Shown: positions 34,527 to 43,362, numbered from the stretch's first letter. The stretch is 64,000 nucleotides of DNA from Flavobacterium hungaricum (GCF_015182285.1 NZ_PRDM01000002.1:496001-560000), one strand, 5' to 3'. Translations and numbers: made by a program. The notes: a model not told the origin generated them from the sequence alone.

Positions 34527-34624
34527 TAGTATTCAGTGTTCAGTAATAAAAAATTTCAGTGTCCAGTGGTATTCAGTTTTAAGTATTCAGTCTCTGAATA
34601 CCTAAAACTGTAAACTGAATACTT
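34527..34624. repeat. ttcagt-type quasi-repeat spacer with nested inverted repeats
   Basis: The accD-fbaA spacer is made of about eight words such as attcagtg, ttcagt, tttcagtg, tccagtgg, attcagtt, tattcagt, and their complements (ctgaata, aactga). Nested inverted repeats pair GTATTCAG at 34583 with CTGAATAC at 34594, and GTATTCAG at 34569 with CTGAATAC at 34615. It may act as a stem-loop between the two genes on the message. Confidence 0.6.
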
Positions 34625-34626
34625 TT

Positions 34627-35694
34627 TTATAACGTGTTTACGTTGTTTAAGTCAGCAAAAGCTTGTTCAAGTCTTGCGTTGAATGTTACTTCACTTTCAC
34701 GTACCCATCTTCTTGGGTCATAGTATTTTTTGTTTGGAGCATCTGCGCCTTCTGGATTACCAATTTGTGATTTTAAGTAGTCAAGGTTTTTAACCATATA
34801 ATCACGGATTCCTTCAGTGTAAGCAAATTGTAAATCGGTATCGATATTCATTTTGATAACTCCGTAGCTGATTCCTTCTCTGATTTCTTCAAGTGTAGAA
34901 CCTGAACCTCCATGGAAAACGAAATCTACAGGATTATGTCCAGTGTTGAATTTGTTTTGTACGAAATCCTGAGAGTTTTTTAAGATTTTTGGAGTCAATT
35001 TTACGTTTCCTGGTTTGTATACACCGTGAACGTTTCCAAAAGCAGCAGCGATAGTAAATTTAGGACTTACTTTAGATAATTCTTCATAAGCATAAGCTAC
35101 TTCTTCTGGCTGAGTATATAATTTTGAGCTGTCAACATCAGAGTTGTCAACACCATCTTCTTCACCACCTGTAATACCAAGTTCGATTTCCAATGTCATG
35201 CCCATTTTGCTCATTCTAGCTAAATATTCTTTACAGATCTCAATATTTTCTTCGATTGGCTCCTCAGACAAATCGATCATGTGAGAACTGAATAATGGTT
35301 TTCCTGTTTCTGCAAAATGTTTTTCAGAAGCATCTAATAAACCATCAATCCAAGGCAAAAGTTTTTTTGCACAGTGGTCAGTATGTAGAATTACAGTTGC
35401 TCCGTAAGCTTCTGCTAATGTATGAATGTGTTTTGCTCCAGCGATTCCTCCAGCGATAGCCGCTTTTTCTCCTGCATTTGATAACCCTTTTCCAGCGTTA
35501 AATTGAGCTCCACCATTAGAGAATTGAATAATTACCGGTGCATTTAATTTTGCAGCAGTTTCAAGTACTCCATTTATTGTGCTTGATCCGGTTACGTTTA
35601 CAGCAGGTAAAGCAAAACCTTTTTCTTTAGCATAATTAAAGATTTCTTGAACTTGATCTCCTGTAGCTACTCCCGGTTTAATGTTGTGTGCCAT
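34627..35694 (-). CDS. fbaA: Class II fructose-bisphosphate aldolase
   Basis: A 355-residue zinc aldolase of the E. coli FbaA type. Zinc and phosphate-site motifs are visible: ILHTDHCAKK, GNVHGVYKPGNVKL, VFHGGSGSTLEE and GVIKMNIDTDLQFAYTEGIR. It cleaves fructose 1,6-bisphosphate in glycolysis and forms it in gluconeogenesis; cytosolic. The tail RLEQAFADLNNVNTL is normal. It lies 59 bases downstream of tamL on the same strand. Confidence 0.97.
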   Translation of the reverse strand: MAHNIKPGVATGDQVQEIFNYAKEKGFALPAVNVTGSSTINGVLETAAKLNAPVIIQFSNGGAQFNAGKGLSNAGEKAAIAGGIAGAKHIHTLAEAYGATVILHTDHCAKKLLPWIDGLLDASEKHFAETGKPLFSSHMIDLSEEPIEENIEICKEYLARMSKMGMTLEIELGITGGEEDGVDNSDVDSSKLYTQPEEVAYAYEELSKVSPKFTIAAAFGNVHGVYKPGNVKLTPKILKNSQDFVQNKFNTGHNPVDFVFHGGSGSTLEEIREGISYGVIKMNIDTDLQFAYTEGIRDYMVKNLDYLKSQIGNPEGADAPNKKYYDPRRWVRESEVTFNARLEQAFADLNNVNTL

Positions 35695-35753
35695 TTTAAT
35701 TTTTTTTTAGTTGTTTTTAGTTTTTAGGTTGCAAAAATAAGAATTAATTAGCA

Positions 35754-38306
35754 TTAGAACGGATAATTTATCCCAAAATTTAAAACCGAATGACCAAAAT
35801 TGTATTCTTTAAACCAACGATCACCCTTGTCATGCGCCGGATTATAAGTCTTAAACCCTAAATCTAAACGAATAACAAAAAAGCTTAAATCGTATCGTAA
35901 ACCAAATCCTGTACCCAAAGCAATTTCATCTAAATCGTTTAAGTTGTCAAATTTTGCTTTCTCATCTACAACATTATCGAGCACATTCCAGATATTTCCG
36001 GCGTCTGCGAAGATCGCTCCTTTAACATCTCCGAAAATTTTAAAACGGAATTCGCCGCTCAAAGCAATCTTCATATTGGCCTCGTTAAAGTCATTTACGG
36101 CATTTGTGCTTCCCGGTCCTAAAGCATAGGGCTGCCAAGCTCTATTATCGTTGGAACCTCCTGAATAATAACTTCGTGAAAACGGAATATAATTGGAGTT
36201 TCCGAACGGAATCGCAATTCCGAAGAAACTTCTAACAGCAAGGACTTTTTCTTTTCCAAAATCCCAGTGTTTAATGTAATCAAATTCGGTTTTAATGTAT
36301 TCTGAATATTCTAAATTGAATATTTCGTAATTGCCTCTGGCGTTTTTCGGCAGATTTCCAATAGAAGAAACAGCAGACAATAATGTTCCGGCAGATTCAA
36401 TTTTTGCTCTTATCTGATAAAAAGTATTGTCGGCAAGATCTTTTTTGGTTGTTTTTGTAAAAGTGTAATTTGTTGCCAGAATAAAGTCATTTTCGGTCAA
36501 ACGAATTCTTCTTTCTTCGATGCTTTCAACTTCTTGGTATTGCGGGTCTGATGGTGTTAAGGCTGTTTGGCCTGTTAATACATCAGTAATAAATTGATTT
36601 GTTCCGGCAGGAATTGTTAAGTCTCCGTTATCTTCAACTGGCGCGTTCGTGTTGTAGGTTTTAGCAATATCATTCAAATCATCGTAAGAAGAAGTATATA
36701 CATTGAAATAATTGCCCGGATTTAAATTGCGGACAAACTGTGCGTTTAATAATTCTAATTTTGCAGTGTTATAACGTTTAGGAGTCCAATTGTAAGCGAT
36801 ACCGCCGGTGAAATTTTCCTTATCTAAACCAATATTACGCTGCTTAGAAAAACCAGATGTAATCTGTGTAGAAGGAATCATACTCTTCGGAATAATTTTT
36901 TCTGTTCCAAAAGGCAGCAGGATTCTAGGAAAATTCAATTTTAGATCCAGGCCATATTCCGAAACATTAAAAAAGTTATTGTTCGGATTGGCCATATCTC
37001 TAGATGAACCAATGTTAAGACGGGCCGATATTTCTAAGGTCTCGGCACGATTAAAAACATTTCGAATCGTTTCAGAAACACTCGCTCCAATTCCAAAATC
37101 CTGAATATTTGAATGTGTGAAGTCAAGCGTTGCTCCAAAACTATATTTTTTTCTTGGAGTCAAATATACATTTGCGATTAAAGACTGCGCAGTAGAATCT
37201 CTTTTGTCTAATTCGTATTGAATTGAAGGATAATTAAAAATTCGAAGATTATTTAAGTAACGGGATGATAAAGTAGTTCTAAAATCAGCAAATGTGCTTC
37301 CTTTAGTTATAAAAATAGCATCAGTAATTGCTCTTGGTTTGTATTTAAGCTGTTTGTAACTGTAAAGGTTAAAATTATTGTAGGTTGTACTGTCTGTTGG
37401 TTTTTTCTTAGCATTGGCTGCAGAATAATCAGTATAAATATTAACGTCGCTTATTTTGTATAATTTAAAAGGTTCTGTGCGGCTCGAATCCCTTTCTTGT
37501 ATATTATTGTTGTTGATAATCAAAGTAACATCAGCCTTGTTTTTTTTGCCGATAGTATCAATATCATAAGTTACATAAGTAGGCTGAAAATAATAAGCAC
37601 CATGATTTCTAAAATAAGTCGTAATTCGGTTTTTTTCGTCCTCAAAATCGGTAGTTTTGTATTGTTTTCCAGATTTTATAAGAGATGGTTCTGGATTCGT
37701 TTTGTATAATGAATCTAATGCCGGTGTTTTTATATTGGTTCTAATAGTATCTAAAATATAACCGGGACCAGTTGTAATATTGTAGTTAACAACAGCCTTT
37801 TTTCGACCGATGCTGTCTATATCGTAATCTGTCTGAACGTTAAAAAAGCCATTATTAAAATAGTAATATTTTAAGCGCAGCAATGATTTTTTGGTCTTTG
37901 CAGTGTCTATTATAACAGGGGGTTCCCCAGTATTTTTTAAGAACTCGTGGATTCCTTTATAATAAAAAGACTGTCCCAGTCGATCTACTTGCTTTGCAGA
38001 ATATATTTTGGACATTCGCTCGTATTTGCCAGGATTGTTTTTAAACTTTGCCTGATAAGTAGAGTCAGGATTTAAATTGGCTAAATTGTAAAGATTTAAA
38101 CGTAAACGATAGCCAAGTAATGTTCCGTTAGGTTTTTGGTACATTTGATTGCTGGCAACTTCATCATTTGTTGGTTTGCCATTTACCAGAATATTATTTT
38201 TTACAAGAAGATTTTTTCCATCAGGAACTCTTTTTACAGCATTACAAGCGCAAATTAATATTGCAATTAGAAGAAATGCTATTATTTTTGTGGAATTGTT
38301 TTTCAA
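35754..38306 (-). CDS. tamL: TamL-type BamA/TamA family outer-membrane lipoprotein
   Basis: An 850-residue Omp85 protein with a lipoprotein signal (IAFLLIAILICACNAVKRVPDG). The acylated N-terminus and absence of the full BamA POTRA set match the Bacteroidota TamA variant TamL. Residues about 25-430 hold POTRA-like units (LLRLKYYYFNNGFFNVQTDYD, NRITTYFRNHGAYYF); the barrel follows and ends WFKEYNFGHSVLNFGINYPF with terminal aromatic. TamL assists insertion of outer-membrane proteins with TamB, which is not in the window. The start is TTG: the frame upstream has no ATG before a stop. Divergent from the RNA methyltransferase with 37 bases between starts. Confidence 0.88.
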   Translation of the reverse strand: MKNNSTKIIAFLLIAILICACNAVKRVPDGKNLLVKNNILVNGKPTNDEVASNQMYQKPNGTLLGYRLRLNLYNLANLNPDSTYQAKFKNNPGKYERMSKIYSAKQVDRLGQSFYYKGIHEFLKNTGEPPVIIDTAKTKKSLLRLKYYYFNNGFFNVQTDYDIDSIGRKKAVVNYNITTGPGYILDTIRTNIKTPALDSLYKTNPEPSLIKSGKQYKTTDFEDEKNRITTYFRNHGAYYFQPTYVTYDIDTIGKKNKADVTLIINNNNIQERDSSRTEPFKLYKISDVNIYTDYSAANAKKKPTDSTTYNNFNLYSYKQLKYKPRAITDAIFITKGSTFADFRTTLSSRYLNNLRIFNYPSIQYELDKRDSTAQSLIANVYLTPRKKYSFGATLDFTHSNIQDFGIGASVSETIRNVFNRAETLEISARLNIGSSRDMANPNNNFFNVSEYGLDLKLNFPRILLPFGTEKIIPKSMIPSTQITSGFSKQRNIGLDKENFTGGIAYNWTPKRYNTAKLELLNAQFVRNLNPGNYFNVYTSSYDDLNDIAKTYNTNAPVEDNGDLTIPAGTNQFITDVLTGQTALTPSDPQYQEVESIEERRIRLTENDFILATNYTFTKTTKKDLADNTFYQIRAKIESAGTLLSAVSSIGNLPKNARGNYEIFNLEYSEYIKTEFDYIKHWDFGKEKVLAVRSFFGIAIPFGNSNYIPFSRSYYSGGSNDNRAWQPYALGPGSTNAVNDFNEANMKIALSGEFRFKIFGDVKGAIFADAGNIWNVLDNVVDEKAKFDNLNDLDEIALGTGFGLRYDLSFFVIRLDLGFKTYNPAHDKGDRWFKEYNFGHSVLNFGINYPF

Positions 38307-38326
38307 GTGTTTTTTAATATTTAATT

Positions 38327-38334
38327 CAAAAGTA
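38327..38334 (-). promoter_or_regulatory. Putative -7 box of tamL
   Basis: The minus strand reads TACTTTTG (TAnnTTTG) 20 bases ahead of the tamL TTG. It lies within the 37-base divergent spacer, so any upstream element would be inside the methyltransferase gene. Confidence 0.4.
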
Positions 38335-38343
38335 CATTATTTT

Positions 38344-39072
38344 ATGGTTAGTAAAAACCAAATAAAGCTTATCTCTAATTTACATCAAAAAAAGTATCGT
38401 TTTGCCAATCAATTATTTTTTGCCGAAGGAGTAAAAGTAATTCAAGAATTGCTGCAATCCAATTTTGAATTAGAACATTTGTATACGACTTTAAATGATT
38501 TTGAGACAGTGCAGTCTTCAAAACGAACAGTAATCAATGATCAAGAGCTTAAGAAAATAAGTGCTTTGTCGACTCCAAATTCTTGTCTGGCGGTTTTTAA
38601 AATTCCAGCAGAAAAAACAATCATAGAATCAGATTTAATTTTGGCTTTGGACGATATAAGAGATCCAGGAAATTTAGGAACTATTCTTCGTCTTTGCGAC
38701 TGGTTTGGGATTAAGCAAATCATTTGTTCCAAAGAAACAGTAGACATTTATAATCCGAAAGTTGTACAGGCAACAATGGGTTCGATTACTCGCGTAAATG
38801 TGAATTATGTTGACCTGAAAACGTATTTAAGCCAATCAAGCCTGCCGGTATTTGGAACTTTTATGAACGGCGATAATATTTATCAATCTAATCTGCCGCA
38901 AAATGGAATCATCATTATGGGTAATGAAGCCAACGGAATTTCAGAAGAAATTGAAAAAAAAGTTACCAGTCGTTTGACAATTCCAAGATTTGGAGAGCTG
39001 CAAAAAACCGAAAGTTTGAATGTAGCTACTGCAACAGCAATTATTCTTAGTGAATTTAAACGAAAGAGTTAA
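38344..39072 (+). CDS. SpoU/TrmH family 2'-O RNA methyltransferase
   Basis: A 242-residue SPOUT methyltransferase; the ATG at 38344 (MVSKNQIKLISNLHQKK) is chosen because it starts the conserved N-terminal substrate-binding domain (KKYRFANQLFFAEGVKVIQELL). Motif 1 is LDDIRDPGNLGTILRLCDWFG, motif 2 IIMGNEANGISEEI, and motif 3 IPRFGELQKTESLNVATATAI, which forms the knot that binds SAM. It methylates a ribose 2'-OH in tRNA or rRNA; the target cannot be told from sequence. Confidence 0.92.
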   Translation: MVSKNQIKLISNLHQKKYRFANQLFFAEGVKVIQELLQSNFELEHLYTTLNDFETVQSSKRTVINDQELKKISALSTPNSCLAVFKIPAEKTIIESDLILALDDIRDPGNLGTILRLCDWFGIKQIICSKETVDIYNPKVVQATMGSITRVNVNYVDLKTYLSQSSLPVFGTFMNGDNIYQSNLPQNGIIIMGNEANGISEEIEKKVTSRLTIPRFGELQKTESLNVATATAIILSEFKRKS

Positions 39073-39081
39073 GAATTTGTT

Positions 39082-39798
39082 TTAATGAAAAGTAAAATTT
39101 ATTAAAATCGCTCTAGATTTCATAGAATCAATATTATCAGTCCATGGGCTTGAGCCATTGGCAGGATTATCTCTAATTAATTCATCAGTAATACCAAACA
39201 TGCCTCGCACAGAAGGAGAGAAAATAAAATATTCTGTAAAGATGTCGATTCCTAGTCCTAATTCATAAGCAGATGTCCATTGTTTTACTCTAAATTTCTG
39301 CTGGAAATTATCATCTTTAGATTTTGCATTACTAGACAAATTAAGCGTCGTAGACATTCCTCCAACTAAAAAAGGACGAATGTTTCCGGTTCTCAGGGCA
39401 GAGAATTTTAATAACAAAGGAAAATGAATATAAGTGCTGTTTACTTCTCTTAAATAATCTTTTTCCAAATTACCTATTTCTGGATAATATAAATCACGTT
39501 TTGTATAATACAACCCTGGTTCAAAACGCAGATTTATATATTCTTGCAGTCTTAAATCAGCTACCACACCTACGTTAAATCCGGTTGTTTTTTTTACCTG
39601 AATATCGCCTTTAGGAGGTGTTTTGTAATCAAATTTAAAGTCAAAACTATTGAAACCTAAGTAATAACCAAAATAAAGGCGTTGTTTCTGCCAGTTTTCA
39701 AGGTTAATAATAGGATCTTTGCTAAACATATTTTTAGCAAACTGCGAATATCCTTTTGTCGTTAAGACCAATAAAATTAAGATTACAGCTTTTTTCAT
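39082..39798 (-). CDS. porT: PorT-family outer-membrane beta-barrel protein (type IX secretion/gliding)
   Basis: A 238-residue protein. The ATG at 39798, one base after the ubiE stop, gives a clean signal peptide (AVILILLVLTTKGYSQ); an upstream TTG inside ubiE is rejected. The rest is a PorT-type barrel: LENWQKQRLYFGYYLGFNSFDFK, LRFEPGLYYTKRDLYY, YIHFPLLLKFSALRTG, and ends RAILINFTFH with terminal aromatic. PorT (SprT) is needed for type IX secretion in P. gingivalis and Flavobacterium. The ubiE-porT pairing agrees with my recollection of flavobacterial genomes. Orthology versus another PorT-like protein is not proven here. Confidence 0.72.
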   Translation of the reverse strand: MKKAVILILLVLTTKGYSQFAKNMFSKDPIINLENWQKQRLYFGYYLGFNSFDFKFDYKTPPKGDIQVKKTTGFNVGVVADLRLQEYINLRFEPGLYYTKRDLYYPEIGNLEKDYLREVNSTYIHFPLLLKFSALRTGNIRPFLVGGMSTTLNLSSNAKSKDDNFQQKFRVKQWTSAYELGLGIDIFTEYFIFSPSVRGMFGITDELIRDNPANGSSPWTDNIDSMKSRAILINFTFH

Positions 39799-39799
39799 A

Positions 39800-40531
39800 C
39801 TATTTTTTAGATGCAGAATAAATCGTTGCAACGCCGAAAGTCTGCGGCATAGCTACAACATTTATAAACCCAGTTTTTCTCAAAATATTGTTTAAGGCTT
39901 CTCCATATGGAAAAGCAGCAGCAGATTCAGATAAATAACCGTAAGCATTATTATCTTTAGAAAACAATTTTCCAATTAACGGAAGTATGTTTTTGCTGTA
40001 AAATTGGTAACCTTGTTTGTATGGAAATTTGTCAGGAACTGAAGTTTCAAGTATTACAAAAATTCCGTTTGGTTTTAAAACACGTAAAATTTCTGCAAAC
40101 CCTTTTTCTAGGTTTTCAAAGTTTCTAACTCCAAATCCTACAGTAATAGCATCAAAATAATCATCTTCAAAAGGCATGTTTTCAGAATCGCCGAGTACTA
40201 ATTCAATTGTGTTAGATAGTTTTTTTTCGGCCACTTTCTTTTTACCAACCTCAAGCATTCCTGCAGAAATATCTAAACCAATTATCTTTTCAGCATTTGT
40301 TTGTGCTAATAAAATGGCTAAATCTCCCGTTCCTGTAGCAATATCTAAAATGACCTTTGGTTTTGTGTCCGAAACTAGTTTTAATACTTTTTTACGCCAT
40401 TTAACATCAATTCCAAATGAAATGACACGGTTCAAATTATCGTAATTCCCAGAAATGTTATCAAACATTTGAGATACTTGTTCTTTTTTACCTAAGGTAG
40501 AATCTTTATACGGAGTTATTTTTTCAGACAT
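39800..40531 (-). CDS. ubiE: Demethylmenaquinone methyltransferase
   Basis: A 243-residue class I SAM methyltransferase. Motifs include [40 protein letters not shown] (SAM-binding), [37 protein letters not shown] and [15 protein letters not shown]. It makes menaquinone from demethylmenaquinone, the respiratory quinone of this phylum (hence also menG). Cytosolic face of the membrane. First gene of a two-gene unit with porT. Confidence 0.95.
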   Translation of the reverse strand: MSEKITPYKDSTLGKKEQVSQMFDNISGNYDNLNRVISFGIDVKWRKKVLKLVSDTKPKVILDIATGTGDLAILLAQTNAEKIIGLDISAGMLEVGKKKVAEKKLSNTIELVLGDSENMPFEDDYFDAITVGFGVRNFENLEKGFAEILRVLKPNGIFVILETSVPDKFPYKQGYQFYSKNILPLIGKLFSKDNNAYGYLSESAAAFPYGEALNNILRKTGFINVVAMPQTFGVATIYSASKK

Positions 40532-40648
40532 TTTTTTTATTTAGGCAAATATAAACAATCTACGTTAACTGTAATTGAGTTTTTTAAATTGTAGATTAAA
40601 TGTTTTGAGATGGGTTTACTATTAAAGCAGGTTAAAACAAATTACGGC

Positions 40649-40694
40649 ATCCCTAAATCTAGGTATTTTGAAAATATCCCTAAATCACGGTATT
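40649..40694 (+). promoter_or_regulatory. Two 19-base direct repeats, possible activator sites
   Basis: Copies at 40649-40667 and 40676-40694 share ATCCCTAAATC--GGTATT (16 or 17 of 19 bases) and are 27 bases apart from start to start. The first contains the near-palindrome CCTA-N4-TAGG. The second overlaps a candidate -33 TTG, which is how class II activator sites lie. Confidence 0.5.
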
Positions 40695-40723
40695 GTGCAA
40701 CGGACTAATTATACGCAACTTTG
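40693..40723 (+). promoter_or_regulatory. Candidate promoter in the ubiE-dfr gap
   Basis: TTG (40693-40695), 20 bases, then CAACTTTG (40716-40723), one mismatch from TAnnTTTG. Predicted start near 40730, directly downstream of the direct repeats and just before the ATG at 40735. Confidence 0.4.
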
Positions 40724-40734
40724 CTAAAGTAAAA

Positions 40735-41080
40735 ATGATTAAAGTTTTAATGATTGATGATTGAAACTGCGACTCAATCAAATGGGTATTTTTTGCACTG
40801 GTAAGTCATTTGTTCTTGCAGATAGTTTTGAAGTATTGTTCTTGGGGGAAATACTAATTTAAAGTGCGAAATACGTTCTTAGGATTAAATTTGTTTTTGG
40901 AAATTTTAATTTTCTGCCTTTAATATCTTAGTGGTATTTGTTATTAAAGGCCTTTTGAGGCTCCGGTCTCAATTTACATTAAATGTTATTCAGTTATTTC
41001 AAATGGTTACACATTTGTGATTTTTTTTAACAAAACTATTTCTTGAACGAGTCAGGTCTAAAAAGTCAATCTTTTTTAAA
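40735..41080 (+). pseudogene. Possible stump of a response-regulator gene or non-coding transcript
   Basis: From the ATG at 40735 the frame encodes MIKVLMIDD and then a stop. This nine-residue peptide is what a receiver domain of a two-component response regulator begins with (first strand plus acidic pocket). No further receiver or HTH sequence could be followed in any plus-strand frame to 41080. The interval is flanked by a candidate promoter with repeated sites and by a terminator. It is either a decayed gene or an RNA gene. Short hairpins occur at 40758-40780 and 40955-40972. Confidence 0.3.
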
Positions 41081-41082
41081 AG

Positions 41083-41108
41083 CACCCTCCAAAAGAGGGT
41101 GTTTTTTT
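41083..41108. terminator. Bidirectional terminator
   Basis: Arms CACCCTC (41083-41089) and GAGGGTG (41095-41101) with A-rich and T-rich flanks on each side; seven T follow on the plus strand. It directly follows the dfr stop on the minus strand and ends the gene-poor interval on the plus strand. Confidence 0.8.
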
Positions 41109-41589
41109 ATTTACGAATGTAAGTTTCGTAAGTATAGTCATAAAGATGTTTATCGTCTTTAAAATTCTCTTCGGCTTCTACCAAAAGCCATTCTTCTTTG
41201 TTTATTTTAGGAAAAAAAGTATCAGCTTCAAAAGTATGGTGTACCTTAGTTAATTCTATAATGTCAGTAAAAGGCAGGGCAATATTGTAGATTTCGCCCC
41301 CTCCAATAATATAACTGTCATCATCTTCAGGGCAGATCGCGATAGCTTTTTCTATACTGTCAACGACAATGCATCCTTCAGGTTTGTAGTTTTCCTGACG
41401 CGTGATCACAACATGCGTTCTATTGGGTAAAGGTTTTGGAAAGCTTTCAAAAGTTTTTCTTCCCATAATAATGTGATGACCGGTTGTAAGTGATTTAAAT
41501 CTTTTAAAATCGTTTGGCAGATGCCATACTAAATCATTATTTTTTCCAAGTTCATTGTTTTCGGCCGCGGCCACTATCATTATAATCAT
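41107..41589 (-). CDS. folA: Dihydrofolate reductase
   Basis: A 160-residue chromosomal DHFR of normal length. Motifs: VAAAENNELGKNNDLVWHLP (Met20 loop region), DFKRFKSLTTGHHIIMGRKTFESFPKPLPNR (cofactor loop; split for length in family terms) and YIIGGGEIYNIALPF. It reduces dihydrofolate with NADPH, regenerating the folate used by ThyA, encoded 1 kb away on the same strand. The start could also be the ATG three codons later (MIVAAAENN). Confidence 0.95.
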   Translation of the reverse strand: MIIMIVAAAENNELGKNNDLVWHLPNDFKRFKSLTTGHHIIMGRKTFESFPKPLPNRTHVVITRQENYKPEGCIVVDSIEKAIAICPEDDDSYIIGGGEIYNIALPFTDIIELTKVHHTFEADTFFPKINKEEWLLVEAEENFKDDKHLYDYTYETYIRK

Positions 41590-41601
41590 GGTAAGCTTAG
41601 T

Positions 41602-41946
41602 CTAAATTTTGGTTTCATTGTCTTCGTTGATAGAAGATTCAAGCTGGTTTATTCTTTTTTGTTGTAAAGCAACAAGTCTGTCAATTTGTTCTCTTTCCCA
41701 TTTTTTGTTCATAAAACGATCGGTAATATAAACTTTTATAAAATGAAGGATAAAAATAAAAAGCCAGATTGTTATACCCCAAATGCACCAATTCTGATTT
41801 GTACTATTGCCAAAGCCAAAAAATCTATTAGCAATAAATAAAAATAAACTTCCTAGCAGAAAAAGTACAAAATGAAAATAAAGGATTTTTTTTTGTCTTA
41901 ATCGTCGTCTAGCATACTCGTATTGTTCGTGCACTTCTTTTTCCAT
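41602..41946 (-). CDS. 2TM domain-containing membrane protein
   Basis: A 114-residue protein: charged N-terminal helix (EQYEYARRRLRQKK), two hydrophobic helices (ILYFHFVLFLLGSLFLFIA and WCIWGITIWLFIFILHFI), and a charged C-terminal helix (RFMNKKWEREQIDRLVALQQ). This is the layout of the 2TM family, common in flavobacteria either alone or fused to LytTR regulators. Function unknown. It is 12 bases upstream of folA, so co-transcribed. The 238-base gap upstream (41947-42184) is AT-rich with no visible gene. Confidence 0.85.
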   Translation of the reverse strand: MEKEVHEQYEYARRRLRQKKILYFHFVLFLLGSLFLFIANRFFGFGNSTNQNWCIWGITIWLFIFILHFIKVYITDRFMNKKWEREQIDRLVALQQKRINQLESSINEDNETKI

Positions 41947-42184
41947 AAGATAAAAATGAGATTATAAAGTTAAAATTTATTTTTAAAAGACATCATTTTG
42001 TTATTGGAATATTTGTTTTAAAAACGACTCCATGTTTCAATTATAAAATTTAGTCCCTATTAAATTACAAATATCATTAAAAATATGTAAGATTTTTCAA
42101 ATAATCGCAAATCGATTCTACCATTATCTATTTTTAATTGATTTTGTTTAATTTTAATTATATAAATCTAAAAACTAAATAGTT

Positions 42185-42481
42185 ATGTCTTTAAAGAAAC
42201 AATTTGTAAAAACGAAACCGGTATGTAAAGTTACTTTTACAATAGATGCAAAAGACGCCAATTCGGCTGCAGTTGTAGGAGATTTTAATAATTGGAATGC
42301 GGATGAAGGAACTTTAAGTAAATTAAAAAATGGAACTTTTAAGGCGACTTACGATTTAGTTAAAGATGCCATTTATGAATTTAAATATATAATCGACGGG
42401 GCGTATATAAACGATCCAGAAGCAGATTCTTATAAATGGAATGATTACGCGGGAAGTGAAAATAGTGTATTAGTTGTATAA
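42185..42481 (+). CDS. Stand-alone CBM48/isoamylase early-set domain protein
   Basis: A 98-residue protein made of one glycogen-binding type beta-sandwich: VCKVTFTIDAKDANSAAVVGDFNNWN, GTFKATYDLVKDAIYEFKYIIDG and YINDPEADSYKWNDYAGSENSVLVV. This is the AMPK-beta/GH13 N-terminal (CBM48) fold, without an attached enzyme. No signal peptide, so cytosolic. It may bind glycogen or act as a small adaptor. Monocistronic, convergent to thyA with a shared terminator. Confidence 0.88.
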   Translation: MSLKKQFVKTKPVCKVTFTIDAKDANSAAVVGDFNNWNADEGTLSKLKNGTFKATYDLVKDAIYEFKYIIDGAYINDPEADSYKWNDYAGSENSVLVV

Positions 42482-42482
42482 A

Positions 42483-42506
42483 AAAATCCGCTTAATAGCG
42501 GATTTT
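42483..42506. terminator. Bidirectional terminator
   Basis: Arms 42483-42492 (AAAATCCGCT) and 42497-42506 with a TAAT loop, between the CBM48 gene and the convergent thyA. Confidence 0.85.
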
Positions 42507-42510
42507 GTTT

Positions 42511-43362
42511 TTATACAGCAACACTGCCTTTTATTGCAGGATGCGGATCGTAGTCTACTAAAGTGAAATCATTGTAATCAAAATCAAAGATGTTTTTAAT
42601 CTCTGGATTTAGAATCATTTTTGGCAATGGTTTTGGCTCTCTCGAAAGCTGTAATTCTAATTGCTCAAAGTGATTGTTATAGATGTGCGCGTCTCCAAAA
42701 GTGTGAATAAAATCTCCAGGCTCCAAATCGCAAACCTGAGCAATCATCATTGTTAATAATGCATAAGATGCGATATTAAAAGGAACTCCTAGAAAAATAT
42801 CGGCACTGCGCTGATACAATTGACAGGATAATTTTCCTTTTGTTTCTCCTTTTTCAGGATCCGGACTTGCAACATAAAACTGAAAAAAGGCATGACAAGG
42901 AGGCAATGCAGCTTTGTTGTTGGCAACATTTTCTTCAAAAGATTTTTTAGTATCTGGCAGAACAGAAGGGTTCCATGCAGAAACCAGCATTCTTCGGCTA
43001 TTCGGATTGGTTTTTAATTCTTTAATTAATTCAGAAATCTGATCAATTTCTTCACTGTTCCAGTTTCTCCATTGATGTCCGTAAACAGGTCCTAAATCGC
43101 CGTTAGAATCAGCCCATTCGTCCCAGATTTTCACTCCGTTTTCTTGAAGGTATTGTATGTTAGTATCGCCTTTTAAAAACCAAAGCAATTCGTATATAAT
43201 AGATTTTAAATGCAGTTTTTTGGTCGTAACCATCGGGAAACCTTCACTTAAATCAAAACGCATCTGGTAACCAAAAACACTTTTTGTTCCGGTTCCGGTT
43301 CTGTCGCCTTTTTGATTGCCGTTTTCTAAAACGTGTTTTACTAAATCTAAGTATTGTTTCAT
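42511..43362 (-). CDS. thyA: Thymidylate synthase
   Basis: A 283-residue enzyme. Visible are the start [45 protein letters not shown], the nucleophilic Cys in [33 protein letters not shown], and [17 protein letters not shown]. Slightly longer than E. coli ThyA because of insertions near residues 140-150 ([14 protein letters not shown]) and 165-175 ([11 protein letters not shown]). It methylates dUMP with methylene-THF, producing dihydrofolate for FolA. Confidence 0.97.
   Translation of the reverse strand: MKQYLDLVKHVLENGNQKGDRTGTGTKSVFGYQMRFDLSEGFPMVTTKKLHLKSIIYELLWFLKGDTNIQYLQENGVKIWDEWADSNGDLGPVYGHQWRNWNSEEIDQISELIKELKTNPNSRRMLVSAWNPSVLPDTKKSFEENVANNKAALPPCHAFFQFYVASPDPEKGETKGKLSCQLYQRSADIFLGVPFNIASYALLTMMIAQVCDLEPGDFIHTFGDAHIYNNHFEQLELQLSREPKPLPKMILNPEIKNIFDFDYNDFTLVDYDPHPAIKGSVAV

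Noticed and set aside
38149..38343. N-terminal extension of the RNA methyltransferase into tamL
   Set aside because: It would overlap the divergent tamL start; the family domain begins at the ATG at 38344.
39799..39831. TTG start for porT inside ubiE
   Set aside because: The ATG at 39798 gives a clean signal peptide immediately after the ubiE stop.
40532..41106. 6S RNA or tmRNA in the gap between ubiE and dfr
   Set aside because: Hairpins are short and scattered, with no long bubble stem and no tRNA-like end; the response-regulator stump explains the start better.
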